Source: Bacteroidales bacterium
GTDB lineage: Bacteria; Bacteroidota; Bacteroidia; Bacteroidales; UBA932
Reading direction: 5' to 3'
Length of the DNA: 33,450 nucleotides
Assembly (NCBI GenBank): GCA_004552615.1
Contig: SFNZ01000011.1
Coordinates: 1 to 33,450, forward strand
The notes beneath the pieces were generated by a model. That model searched no databases. It saw only the letters and a program-made list of their open reading frames with translations, and was not told the origin of the DNA. Position numbers and translations under genes: made by a program. Shown here piece after piece: positions 10,132-18,488 of this stretch (positions are counted from its first letter, which is position 1; every line of letters begins with the position of its first letter).

Positions 10132-13100
10132 ATGGCACGACAGTTAATGACACTTGCAGCAGCAGTTCTGCTGTTCAGCGCCGTATCGGCAGCGAAAGAC
10201 ACCGCTCCCATCTGGAGCATAGGAACGAAGGACGGAAGCAGCTCAGAGTTCGCACTTGCACCGGACGGGTACAAGGATTTCATCGAACATGATTTCGGAT
10301 ACGAAGACAAATTCTTCATCGCCGGATATTCCGCTGCCGGGAAAGACTTCCCATACATTCTCCCCGGACCAGTGGACACATGGGGAGGAACCTGGCCGAC
10401 TTCCGGATGGAGGACACATGAAGTGAACATTCTGTTCTCCCTGAAGAACGCCCCTGACCCGGAGCAGGAATTCACATTGAACGTGGATCTTGCGGATTTC
10501 GGAAAGACTTTCCTCCCGCTCGTGAAGATCAAGGCCAACGGAGTTGCAGGAAAATACCAGCTCGAGGCCGAGGGTCATGACCTCTCGAAACAGCGCCATC
10601 CAAGGCAGAACGAACCCGTAAGGGATACTCTCAGCCTGAGCTGTGACAGGAACGACGCGACTCCTCAAAGATTGTCTCTCAATATCAAGGGAAGCGACCT
10701 GAACAAGGGAGGCAATACCGTGACCATCACCGTTTTGGAAGGCTCATGGATCAAGTTTGACTGCATATCGCTCGAAGGTCCTTCGGGCAATTCCGTAGTG
10801 AAACCTTCACGCATATATATAAGGAATATAGAGGCCGCCGCCTACGAGACGGAGCGCAACGGCTCCCGGTTCCAGCCTCTTCTCATAGATCTGGAGCACC
10901 TCGAGGGAGAACCTGTTCTCAATGTAGAACTTGACGGCATGAACATACTCAGCAAGGTTATCGAGAAAGGAAGATATTGCCTCGAGGCACCGATGCCTGC
11001 CGTGGAGAAAGCCACGACAAGTTCCTACAAGGTGAAATGCGGCAGGAAGACAGTTGCTTCCGGAAGCGTACAGCGTTATCCGGCGAGCCTCCAGACCCCT
11101 GCGGACTACGTGGACACGAGAATCGGCACCGCACACTCCCGCTGGATGATAGGACCCGGACCGTGGATGCCTTTCAGCATGGTAAAAATGAGCCCGGACA
11201 ATCAGAACGCAGGATGGCAGGCCGGATACCAGCCTTCATTCGAGAGCATCGGATGCTTCAGCCACATCCATGAATGGACTCTCGGAGGCCTCGGACTGAT
11301 GGCTGCCAACGGACCTCTCAAGACCAGGGTGGGCGACGAGCAGAAACCTGACGAGGGATACAGGTCCAGGATTGACAAGCAAACCGAGAGCGCAGGCATA
11401 GGTCTTTACAGTGCGGATCTCACCGATTACGGCATCAAGGCAGAGGTATCCGCCACCACAAGATGCGGATTCACGAGATTCACTTTCCCTGCAGACAAGG
11501 GAGACGGAAGGGTCATCATCGAATTCCATCCGCAGGCTGAATACAATTTCATACTCAAGGACATTGACGTGAAAAAAGTATCCGATACCCGTATCGAAGG
11601 ATCCATCCACCAGTTCTCGCCGGGAGTATGGAGCTATGATGCGGATCAGGACTACACCGTGAATTTCGTATTGGAATTCGACCGCCCGATGAAGAGCCTC
11701 GGTTCCTGGTGCGGAGACAAGGTGAACAGGAATGTGGCTGGGCTCGTGAGCGGGGAATGCCGCGAGGCCGGACTTTTCGTGGAATTCGATGTGAATGATG
11801 TCCAGGTGGTCAACATCAGGACAGCCATCTCTCCGGTGAGCGTCCGAAATGCAGCCGAGAATCTCGAAACAGAGCTTGCCGGGCCGTTCGGATGGGACAT
11901 GGACGCCGTGGTCAGGAACCAGAAGGACACCTGGAACGACATCTTCGGCAGGCTGAGAATCAGCACTGACGACCGCCTCGAGAAGATTCGTTTCTACAAC
12001 AATATGTACCGCGCAGTCTGCAGCCGCAACATCTGGAGCGACTGCAACGGAGAATGGATCTCCACTGACGGAAAACTCCGCAAGGTGGAAAATCCGGAGA
12101 CCGACGTGATGATCGGATGCGACGCATTCTGGAACACATTCTGGAACCTGAACCAGTTCTGGAATCTCGTGACTCCGGAGTGGAGCGGACGCTGGGTACG
12201 TTCCCAGCTCGAGATGTACAAGGCGAACGGCTGGCTCGCGAAAGGTCCTGCAGGCCTGAATTACATACCGGTAATGGTAGGAGAACACGAGATTCCTATG
12301 ATTGTGGGAGCTTACCAGATGGGCATCAGGGATTTCGATGCAGAGCTTGCATTGGAGGCTGCCGTGAAGATGCAGACGACTCCTGCAAGGAAAGTGTTCA
12401 AGGGATTCGCCGGCAACAGGGATCTTGAGTCTTATATGCAATACGGCTATGTGCCTTACGACAAGGGCCGCTTCTCCAACACCATGGAGTATTCATTCGA
12501 TGACTGGACTGTAGGACAGCTCGCAAAAGCATTGGGCCATAATGACATATACGAGAAATTCAACAATCGTGGCTATTGGTGGAAGAATGTCATCAGCGAT
12601 GACGGATATTGCCAGATGAAGGACAGCAACGGCGAATGGATGAAGGATTTCGATCCGTTCCGCAGCGGAGCCAACCAGCATTACGTGGAAGGCAATGCAT
12701 GGCAGCTCACCTTCTTCGTCCCGCAGGACGTGCCTGCGCTCGTGGAATACATCGGCAAGGACAGGTTCTGCGAGAGGCTTCTCTGGGGATTCAACCAGGA
12801 CGAGGCATTCAGGTACAATGCTCCTAACGACCAGTATTGGGACCATCCTGTAGTCCAGGGCAACCAGCAGTCGATGCATTTCGCCTATCTGTTCAACTGG
12901 GCCGGACAGCCATGGAACACTCAGAGATGGAGCCGTTCTATTCTCGAAAGGTATTACGGATGCGGCGAGGCCAATGCATATCTCGGAGACGAGGACCAGG
13001 GCCAGATGAGCGCTTGGGCTGTAATGACGGCCATCGGACTGTTCCAGACAGACGGCGGAAGCCGCGTGGAGCCTGTATATGAGATTGCAAGTCCTGCTTT

Positions 13101-13338
13101 CGAGGAAATCGAAATTGACCTCGGCGGCAGATACGGACGCGGCGACAAGTTCACCATCCGTGCCCGCAACGCCTCTCGCAAGAACATCTACGTGCAGAGC
13201 GCCGTCCTCAACGGACAGAAACTCGACACGTTCCACTTCCCTGCCTCCGAACTCCTGAAAGGCGGCGAGCTCGTCCTCGAGATGGGCCCGGAGCCTTGCC
13301 TCTCCTGCTTCACAGCACCTTGCGCTTCGGGACGGTAG
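10132..13338 (+). CDS. GH92 family alpha-mannosidase with an N-terminal accessory domain, exported
   Basis: A second predicted calcium-dependent exo-alpha-mannosidase, 1068 residues when started at the ATG at 10132. I chose that start because it opens directly into a signal peptide (MARQLMTLAAAVLLFSAVSA); a TTG at 10114 would add six residues. Residues about 24-320 precede the GH92 domain and look like the beta-rich domain seen in rhamnogalacturonan-lyase-like proteins (IWSIGTKDGSSSEFAL; GGNTVTITVLEGSWIKFD), probably for carbohydrate binding. The GH92 part starts at about 324 (ADYVDTRIGTAHSRWMIGP), then GCDAFWNTFWNLNQFW (from about 662), EGNAWQLTFFVPQDVP (from about 853) and GDEDQGQMSAW with the two base aspartates (about D953, D955). 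Its last 29 bases overlap the converging tsaB gene. Soluble periplasmic location is expected. The accessory domain may direct it to a different mannoside from the first GH92 enzyme. Confidence 0.93.
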   Translation: MARQLMTLAAAVLLFSAVSAAKDTAPIWSIGTKDGSSSEFALAPDGYKDFIEHDFGYEDKFFIAGYSAAGKDFPYILPGPVDTWGGTWPTSGWRTHEVNILFSLKNAPDPEQEFTLNVDLADFGKTFLPLVKIKANGVAGKYQLEAEGHDLSKQRHPRQNEPVRDTLSLSCDRNDATPQRLSLNIKGSDLNKGGNTVTITVLEGSWIKFDCISLEGPSGNSVVKPSRIYIRNIEAAAYETERNGSRFQPLLIDLEHLEGEPVLNVELDGMNILSKVIEKGRYCLEAPMPAVEKATTSSYKVKCGRKTVASGSVQRYPASLQTPADYVDTRIGTAHSRWMIGPGPWMPFSMVKMSPDNQNAGWQAGYQPSFESIGCFSHIHEWTLGGLGLMAANGPLKTRVGDEQKPDEGYRSRIDKQTESAGIGLYSADLTDYGIKAEVSATTRCGFTRFTFPADKGDGRVIIEFHPQAEYNFILKDIDVKKVSDTRIEGSIHQFSPGVWSYDADQDYTVNFVLEFDRPMKSLGSWCGDKVNRNVAGLVSGECREAGLFVEFDVNDVQVVNIRTAISPVSVRNAAENLETELAGPFGWDMDAVVRNQKDTWNDIFGRLRISTDDRLEKIRFYNNMYRAVCSRNIWSDCNGEWISTDGKLRKVENPETDVMIGCDAFWNTFWNLNQFWNLVTPEWSGRWVRSQLEMYKANGWLAKGPAGLNYIPVMVGEHEIPMIVGAYQMGIRDFDAELALEAAVKMQTTPARKVFKGFAGNRDLESYMQYGYVPYDKGRFSNTMEYSFDDWTVGQLAKALGHNDIYEKFNNRGYWWKNVISDDGYCQMKDSNGEWMKDFDPFRSGANQHYVEGNAWQLTFFVPQDVPALVEYIGKDRFCERLLWGFNQDEAFRYNAPNDQYWDHPVVQGNQQSMHFAYLFNWAGQPWNTQRWSRSILERYYGCGEANAYLGDEDQGQMSAWAVMTAIGLFQTDGGSRVEPVYEIASPAFEEIEIDLGGRYGRGDKFTIRARNASRKNIYVQSAVLNGQKLDTFHFPASELLKGGELVLEMGPEPCLSCFTAPCASGR

Positions 13339-13999
13339 GGACGAATTCCTTGAGATAGAATGGTTCGAAATAGGCGGTGTCCTCGAAAAGGGATGCCGCT
13401 AATTTTTTCTCGGCAGGGACGAGCATGGAAGAGGCCTCGGGACAAGCCTGCACGAAGAAAGCATTCGGAGAAGTGAGCACAGGCGAGCACTTGGACGCAC
13501 CGTCTCCGATGAAGAGGACAGGGCCTTCCGAAAGTATGTCGGAAAAACTGCCGGCATCCACCACCTTCGGTTCGGTCTCAGTAATCTGTGTGCCGTCAAC
13601 GGAGAATACGGCAGTATAGACCTCCATCCTCCTCGCGTCAATCATAGGAACTATGTGGCGGCAGCCGTCAGGAAGCAGTCCGCGCCCGATGGCCTGCCAT
13701 ACGAGAGTGTCCAGGGAGCCGACTGCAATCATTGGAATCCCGGCACCGAAACAGAGGCCCTTCGCCGTGGAAACCCCGACCCTGAGTCCGGTGTACGAAC
13801 CGGGTCCCATCCCGACACATACCGCATCGCAGTCCTTGACCGAAAGCCCCTGCTCATCAAGCATTTCCTTGACAAAAGGGGCAGTTAGCGAAGCATGACG
13901 CCTCTCCGAATCCCGGCGTTCAGACACAATCCTGCCGTCCACGGAAAGAGCCGTGGAACACAACGCGGTGGAAGTCTCTATATAAATGATCCTGGCCAT
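13310..13999 (-). CDS. tsaB: TsaB, tRNA N6-threonylcarbamoyladenosine biosynthesis protein
   Basis: TsaB is the scaffold partner of TsaD and TsaE in the last step of making t6A37 in tRNAs that read ANN codons. It has an ASKHA-type N-terminal domain but does not itself catalyse transfer. The 229-residue length is typical. Diagnostic sequence is IYIETSTALCSTALSVDG at the N-terminus, the heptad RRHASLTAPFV, and the family signature GMGPGSYTGLRVGVSTAKGL (about 68-87). The start at 13999 is four bases downstream of the cvpA stop, so the two are cotranscribed. The 3' end overlaps that of the converging GH92 gene by 29 bases. Confidence 0.95.
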   Translation of the reverse strand: MARIIYIETSTALCSTALSVDGRIVSERRDSERRHASLTAPFVKEMLDEQGLSVKDCDAVCVGMGPGSYTGLRVGVSTAKGLCFGAGIPMIAVGSLDTLVWQAIGRGLLPDGCRHIVPMIDARRMEVYTAVFSVDGTQITETEPKVVDAGSFSDILSEGPVLFIGDGASKCSPVLTSPNAFFVQACPEASSMLVPAEKKLAASLFEDTAYFEPFYLKEFVPTVPKRKVL

Positions 14000-14003
14000 A
14001 TTT

Positions 14004-14492
14004 TCACGAAAAAAGAGATTTGAAATAAGGGAATACCGAGAATGCCGCGGTCTTCAGATGGACATACACCACGGACTGCTCGAGAGTGCTTTCCGGCACG
14101 AAGGAAAACGTGGAGTTCAGCGCATTGAAAAGCACTATGACAATACCCAGCACGAGAGCCGCCTTGACGAGGCCGAAGACACCTCCGAGCAGCCTGTCGA
14201 GCCATCCCAGCATCGCGAACCGGATAGTGGCCTTCACGACCTTGCCGAGCAATGTGAAAAGGCAGATTACGAGCGACACCATCAGGATGAAGACAATGAC
14301 ATAGAGCAGTTTGTCTGATATCTGGATATACGGATGAACATACCCGCAGACGAGGTTGGTGAACTTGAAAGCCACCCAGGCCCCGGCGAATACCGCCACC
14401 AAAGCCACGACCTGCTCGGTCAGCCCCTTGAAAATGCCCTCCACGACAGCTGCAAGCAGCATGAGGGACAATATGATATCCAATACGTTCAC
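14004..14492 (-). CDS. CvpA family inner membrane protein
   Basis: CvpA-family proteins are small polytopic inner membrane proteins, linked in other bacteria to colicin V production, envelope homeostasis and bile-salt tolerance; the molecular role is not settled. The 162 residues contain about four membrane segments (roughly 5-25, 28-48, 62-85 and 102-124). The motif LGWLDRLLGGVFGLVKAALV, shared across the family, precedes the last segment. It is first in a two-gene operon with tsaB. The start codon at 14490-14492 lies only three bases from the -33 element of the opposing ileS promoter. Confidence 0.9.
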   Translation of the reverse strand: MNVLDIILSLMLLAAVVEGIFKGLTEQVVALVAVFAGAWVAFKFTNLVCGYVHPYIQISDKLLYVIVFILMVSLVICLFTLLGKVVKATIRFAMLGWLDRLLGGVFGLVKAALVLGIVIVLFNALNSTFSFVPESTLEQSVVYVHLKTAAFSVFPYFKSLFS

Positions 14493-14495
14493 GCT

Positions 14496-14527
14496 TTTGC
14501 TAAAAATCTATAAATTCACTATCTTTG
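14496..14527 (+). promoter_or_regulatory. Promoter for the ileS operon
   Basis: TTTG (14496-14499), a 20-base spacer and TATCTTTG (14520-14527) match the Bacteroides consensus fully. Transcription should start near 14534, giving a leader of about 57 bases before the ATG at 14591. It faces the cvpA promoter across about 45 bases. Confidence 0.7.
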
Positions 14528-14571
14528 CAGACTACTATATACAGGAACGACAGGTTAAGTGTTCCGGAACG

Positions 14572-14602
14572 CAAAAATAGACAAAAAAATATGACATTCA
14601 AA
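14572..14602 (-). promoter_or_regulatory. Promoter for cvpA-tsaB, overlapping the ileS start codon
   Basis: Minus-strand TTTG (14599-14602), a 19-base spacer and TATTTTTG (14572-14579) match the consensus fully. The spacer covers the ileS ATG at 14591, and the -33 element lies inside ileS codons 3-4. Transcription should start near 14565, leaving a leader of about 73 bases before cvpA. Confidence 0.6.
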
Positions 14603-17600
14603 GAGTATAAGGGCCTTGATATGGTTTCCATCGGCAATGAGGTGCTCGACAGATGGAAGAAGAATCATGCTTTCGAGAAATCTCTCGAGGTCAGGGAAGG
14701 AGCCCCGGAATTCGTATTCTTCGAAGGACCGCCTTCCGCCAACGGAATGCCGGGCATCCACCATGTGATGGCCCGCTCCATCAAGGACGCAATATGCAGA
14801 TACAAGACACAGACAGGTTACAAGGTGAACCGCCGCGCCGGATGGGACACCCACGGGCTGCCTGTGGAGATGGGTGTGGAGAAGAAACTCGGCATACACA
14901 AGGACGATATCGGACGGACTATTTCCGTGGAGGACTACAACCGCACCTGCCGCACCGAGGTGATGAGATTCACCAAGGAGTGGGTCAACATGACCGAGCG
15001 TGTAGGTTACTGGGTGGACATGAACGACCCGTACATCACCTATGACAACCGCTACATCGAGACCCTCTGGTACCTGCTCAGGAAAATCTACGACAAGGGT
15101 CTCCTCTACAAAGGCTACTCCATCCAGCCGTACTCCCCTTCCGACGGAACGGGACTGAGTTCGCACGAGCTGAACCAGCCGGGATGCTACAAGGACGTCA
15201 CCGACACGACGGCCACCTGCCAGTTCGAGGTCATCAAGGACGCAAAGTCGCAGCCTCTCTTCGGCATTGACACGCTTCCGGTATATTTCCTCGCATGGAC
15301 CACGACTCCATGGACATTGCCTTCAAACACAGCGCTTTGCGTTGGGCCGGAAATCGAATATTCGAGAATTCTCTCGTTCAACCCATACACCGGAAACGAA
15401 GCCATATACATAGTGGCCACATCGCTGGTCGGAGCATGGTTCAATCCTAAAGGGGAAAACGCCCCGTTCGAGGATTACAAGCCGGGCGACAAGGTTGTGC
15501 CTTACAAAGTCCTGGAAGGGACATTCAAGGGCTCGGACCTCGTGGGAATAAGATATCACCAGCTCATTCCGTGGTTCAAGCCGCTTGAGGGAGATGCATT
15601 CCGGGTGATATCCGGAGATTACGTAACCGTGGAAGACGGTACCGGCATTGTCCACATCGCCCCTACATTCGGAGCTGACGACAAGAAGGTCGCCGGCAAT
15701 TTCGGCATACCTCCTCTCATGGTTCTCGACAAAGACGGCAACCGCCAGGCCCAGGTGGACCGCAAAGGCCGTTTCTACCGCATTGAGGACCTCGATCCTG
15801 AATATGTGAAGAGCAATGTCAGCCCTGAATACAGGGAGTTTGCAGGAAGATATGTCAAGAACGCATTCGACGACTCCATCCCTGCTGACGCCCCGACACT
15901 CGACGTGGACCTCTGCATGATGATGAAGGCTGACGGAAGGGTGTTCAAGATCCAGAAGCACGTGCACAGCTATCCTCACAGCTGGAGAACCGACAAGCCT
16001 GTACTCTACTTCCCTCTCGACGCATGGTTCATCAGGACCACCGCTGTCAAGGACCAGATGGTAGCCCTCAACAAGACCGTCACATGGAAGCCTGAGGCCA
16101 CCGGAACCGGACGTTTCGGACAGTGGCTCGAGAACATCCAGGACTGGAATCTCTCGAGAAGCCGTTTCTGGGGAACTCCTCTCCCGATCTGGCGCACCGA
16201 GGACGGCAAGGAAGAGAAATGCATCGGCTCGGTCAAAGAGCTTTACGCTGAAATAGAGAAATCCGTAGCCTCAGGGATAATGGAGAGCAACCCTCTGAAA
16301 GACAAGGGATTCTCCCCTGACGACATGAGCAAGGAGAACTACGACAGGATAGACCTGCACCGTCCTTACGTGGACAATATTTTCCTCGTTTCAGACTCGG
16401 GACGAAAGATGGTACGCGAAAGCGACCTCATCGACGTATGGTTCGATTCCGGAGCAATGCCTTATGCCCAGGAAGGACTCCGCTCACTCGGAGAAACTAA
16501 ATTCGGCTGCACTGCCGACTTCATCGCTGAAGGCGTGGACCAGACCAGGGGATGGTTCTACACACTTCATGCAATCCACACCATGGTAAGCGGCACTCCG
16601 GCATTCAGGCGCGTGATTTCCAACGGCCTGGTTCTCGACAAGAACGGCAACAAGATGAGCAAGCGACTCGGCAATGCCGTGGACCCGTTCGCGGAACTGG
16701 ACAAGTTCGGACCTGACGCATTGAGATGGTACATGCTCACCAATTCCCAGCCTTGGGACAATCTCCGCTACGACTCGGACGGAGTGGACGAAGTGAGAAG
16801 GAAATTCTTCGGAACCCTCTACAACACCTATTCGTTCTTCGCCCTCTACGCAAACGTGGACAATTTCGACCCGAAGGCCCCTGCAGTTCCTCTCGCAGGG
16901 CGACCGGAGATAGACAGGTGGATCATCTCCCTGATGAACACATTGATAAAGAACGTGGAAGCCGCATACGAAGACTACGACATCACATCCGCAGGACGAA
17001 TGATCCAGGATTTCGTGTGCGACCACCTGAGCAACTGGTACGTCCGCCTGAACAGGAAGCGTTTCTGGGGCAGCGGAGCCGACAATGACAAGCTTGCAGC
17101 ATACCAGACCCTCTATGAGGTGCTCAGGAACATCTCCATACTGGCAGCCCCTATTGCTCCGTTCTTCATGGACAGGCTGTATCTCGACCTGGTCCCGGAC
17201 GGAGAGGAGTCGGTTCACTACACATTGATGCCGTCCTACGACGAATCCGCCATAGACAACGACCTCGAAGAGAGAATGGAACTCGCACAGAGAGCTTCGT
17301 CAATGGTGCTCGCCCTCAGGCGCAAGGTGAACATCAAGGTGCGCCAGCCTCTCTCGAAGATCGTGATTCCTGTAATATCCGACAAGGTGCGCGCGCAGCT
17401 TGAACTGGTCAAGAGCCTGATACTCGGCGAAGTGAACGTCAAGGAAGCGGAATTCATTTCCGACACTGCAGGCATCATCACCAAGAAGATCAAGCCGAAC
17501 TTCAAGACTCTCGGCAAGGTCTACGGCAAGAGGATGAAGGAAATCGCATCCGCATTCGGAGAGATCAGCCAGCAGGAGATAAATGTCATCCAGAACGCAG

Positions 17601-18034
17601 AGACGGCAGGGGCGGCATACACCCTGAACCTCGAAGGAGGAGAAGTGGTGCTGAATCCGGGAGACTACATGATCTCCTCGGAGGACATGCCGGGATGGCT
17701 CGTGGCATCGGAAGGTTCGATGACCCTTGCCCTCGACATCGAGATAACTGAAGAACTCAGGAATGAAGGAATCGCCCGCGAACTTGTGAACAGAATCCAG
17801 AACGTCCGCAAGGACAGCGGATTCGAGGTGACTGACAAGGTGGATGTCACAGTGTACGCAGGAGACGGGGAAATCAATGATATTAACGGGGCTTTGGCAG
17901 CATACCGTGATTATGTCGCAGGACAGACTCTCGCCCTTTCTATCGAGGTCAGACCGATGGAAGAGGCCGGGGAGAACGCCGTGGAGGCGGAATGGAATGA
18001 GACGACAATCCGGATTGCGGCGAGCCGCAGATAA
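14591..18034 (+). CDS. ileS: Isoleucyl-tRNA synthetase
   Basis: Charges tRNA-Ile with isoleucine; an essential cytosolic class I synthetase. Started at the ATG at 14591, the protein has 1147 residues, the long form usual in Bacteroidota. An in-frame upstream TTG at 14525 would lie on the -7 promoter element and is rejected. The HIGH-type signature reads PPSANGMPGIHHV (about 42-54), followed by RRAGWDTHGLPVE. The editing (CP1) domain includes YFLAWTTTPWTLPSNTALCV and the GTGIVHIAPTFGADD segment. The second catalytic loop is NKMSKRLGN (KMSKR at about 688-692), followed by the anticodon-binding helical domain (LSNWYVRLNRKRFW). The long C-terminal extension has no obvious zinc-binding cysteines and resembles the eukaryote-like subtype. 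It is the first gene of an operon with the DksA-like gene and lspA. Confidence 0.97.
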   Translation: MTFKEYKGLDMVSIGNEVLDRWKKNHAFEKSLEVREGAPEFVFFEGPPSANGMPGIHHVMARSIKDAICRYKTQTGYKVNRRAGWDTHGLPVEMGVEKKLGIHKDDIGRTISVEDYNRTCRTEVMRFTKEWVNMTERVGYWVDMNDPYITYDNRYIETLWYLLRKIYDKGLLYKGYSIQPYSPSDGTGLSSHELNQPGCYKDVTDTTATCQFEVIKDAKSQPLFGIDTLPVYFLAWTTTPWTLPSNTALCVGPEIEYSRILSFNPYTGNEAIYIVATSLVGAWFNPKGENAPFEDYKPGDKVVPYKVLEGTFKGSDLVGIRYHQLIPWFKPLEGDAFRVISGDYVTVEDGTGIVHIAPTFGADDKKVAGNFGIPPLMVLDKDGNRQAQVDRKGRFYRIEDLDPEYVKSNVSPEYREFAGRYVKNAFDDSIPADAPTLDVDLCMMMKADGRVFKIQKHVHSYPHSWRTDKPVLYFPLDAWFIRTTAVKDQMVALNKTVTWKPEATGTGRFGQWLENIQDWNLSRSRFWGTPLPIWRTEDGKEEKCIGSVKELYAEIEKSVASGIMESNPLKDKGFSPDDMSKENYDRIDLHRPYVDNIFLVSDSGRKMVRESDLIDVWFDSGAMPYAQEGLRSLGETKFGCTADFIAEGVDQTRGWFYTLHAIHTMVSGTPAFRRVISNGLVLDKNGNKMSKRLGNAVDPFAELDKFGPDALRWYMLTNSQPWDNLRYDSDGVDEVRRKFFGTLYNTYSFFALYANVDNFDPKAPAVPLAGRPEIDRWIISLMNTLIKNVEAAYEDYDITSAGRMIQDFVCDHLSNWYVRLNRKRFWGSGADNDKLAAYQTLYEVLRNISILAAPIAPFFMDRLYLDLVPDGEESVHYTLMPSYDESAIDNDLEERMELAQRASSMVLALRRKVNIKVRQPLSKIVIPVISDKVRAQLELVKSLILGEVNVKEAEFISDTAGIITKKIKPNFKTLGKVYGKRMKEIASAFGEISQQEINVIQNAETAGAAYTLNLEGGEVVLNPGDYMISSEDMPGWLVASEGSMTLALDIEITEELRNEGIARELVNRIQNVRKDSGFEVTDKVDVTVYAGDGEINDINGALAAYRDYVAGQTLALSIEVRPMEEAGENAVEAEWNETTIRIAASRR

Positions 18035-18043
18035 TTTTTGTCT

Positions 18044-18463
18044 ATGGAAGAAAACAGACAGACAGTTGAGCAGGTCCCTGAAAAGACCCGCTACAGTGAT
18101 GAGGAGCTTGCGGAGTTCAAGACCATCATCCTCGACATGCTCGAGAAGGCAAAAAATGAATACAATACGCTCAGGCGCGTCGTAATGCACAATGGCAACA
18201 ATGATATAGAGGACACCACTCCGTCATTCAAGACCGTTGAGGACGACGGTGCGATGCAGCTCTCCCGCGAGGAGGCAAGCCAGCTCGCCCAGCGCCAGTA
18301 CAAGTTCATCCAGAATCTCGAGGCCGCCCTTGTCCGCATCGAGAACAAGACATACGGTGTCTGCCGTGTGACCGGAAAACTCATCCCGAAGGAGAGACTC
18401 CGTCTCGTACCTCACGCAACCCTTACCGTGGAGGCTAAGGAGAAAATGTCCAAAGGCAGGTAA
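18044..18463 (+). CDS. DksA/TraR-like protein with a degenerate zinc finger
   Basis: Relatives bind the RNA polymerase secondary channel and alter promoter choice, in classic cases together with ppGpp. The 139-residue protein (ATG at 18044; a TTG at 18038 would add two residues) has a charged coiled-coil region (about 18-100) and the C-terminal signature YGVCRVTGKLIPKERLRLVP followed by HATL. Of the four cysteines in the classic C4 finger only one remains; the other positions hold T, H/A and T. This zinc-less form is common in Bacteroidota, so it is probably folded and functional. The acidic coiled-coil tip motif of E. coli DksA is not evident, so mechanistic equivalence is uncertain. It lies 9 bases after ileS and 3 bases before lspA. 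Its last codons form the first copy of a 27-bp duplication. Confidence 0.88.
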   Translation: MEENRQTVEQVPEKTRYSDEELAEFKTIILDMLEKAKNEYNTLRRVVMHNGNNDIEDTTPSFKTVEDDGAMQLSREEASQLAQRQYKFIQNLEAALVRIENKTYGVCRVTGKLIPKERLRLVPHATLTVEAKEKMSKGR

Positions 18464-18488
18464 TTTATGAAAATCTCCAAAGGCAGGT
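18442..18488. repeat. 27-bp near-tandem duplication across the DksA-like stop and the lspA start
   Basis: The 20 bases at 18442-18461 and 18469-18488 differ at one position (18448 G, 18475 C) and are offset by 27 bases. Both copies contain TCCAAAGGCAGGT. In frame, the first copy ends the DksA-like protein with MSKGR-stop and the second begins LspA with MKISKGR, so the ATG-containing junction has been copied with frame kept. Confidence 0.75.

Noticed and set aside
11236..12441. 401-codon open frame antisense to the second GH92 gene
   Set aside because: The sense strand carries the GH92 motifs in frame. The antisense product has no recognisable domain and no promoter of its own.
17300..18190. 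296-codon open frame antisense to the ileS end and the DksA-like start
   Set aside because: It crosses two well-supported genes on the other strand and has no family resemblance.
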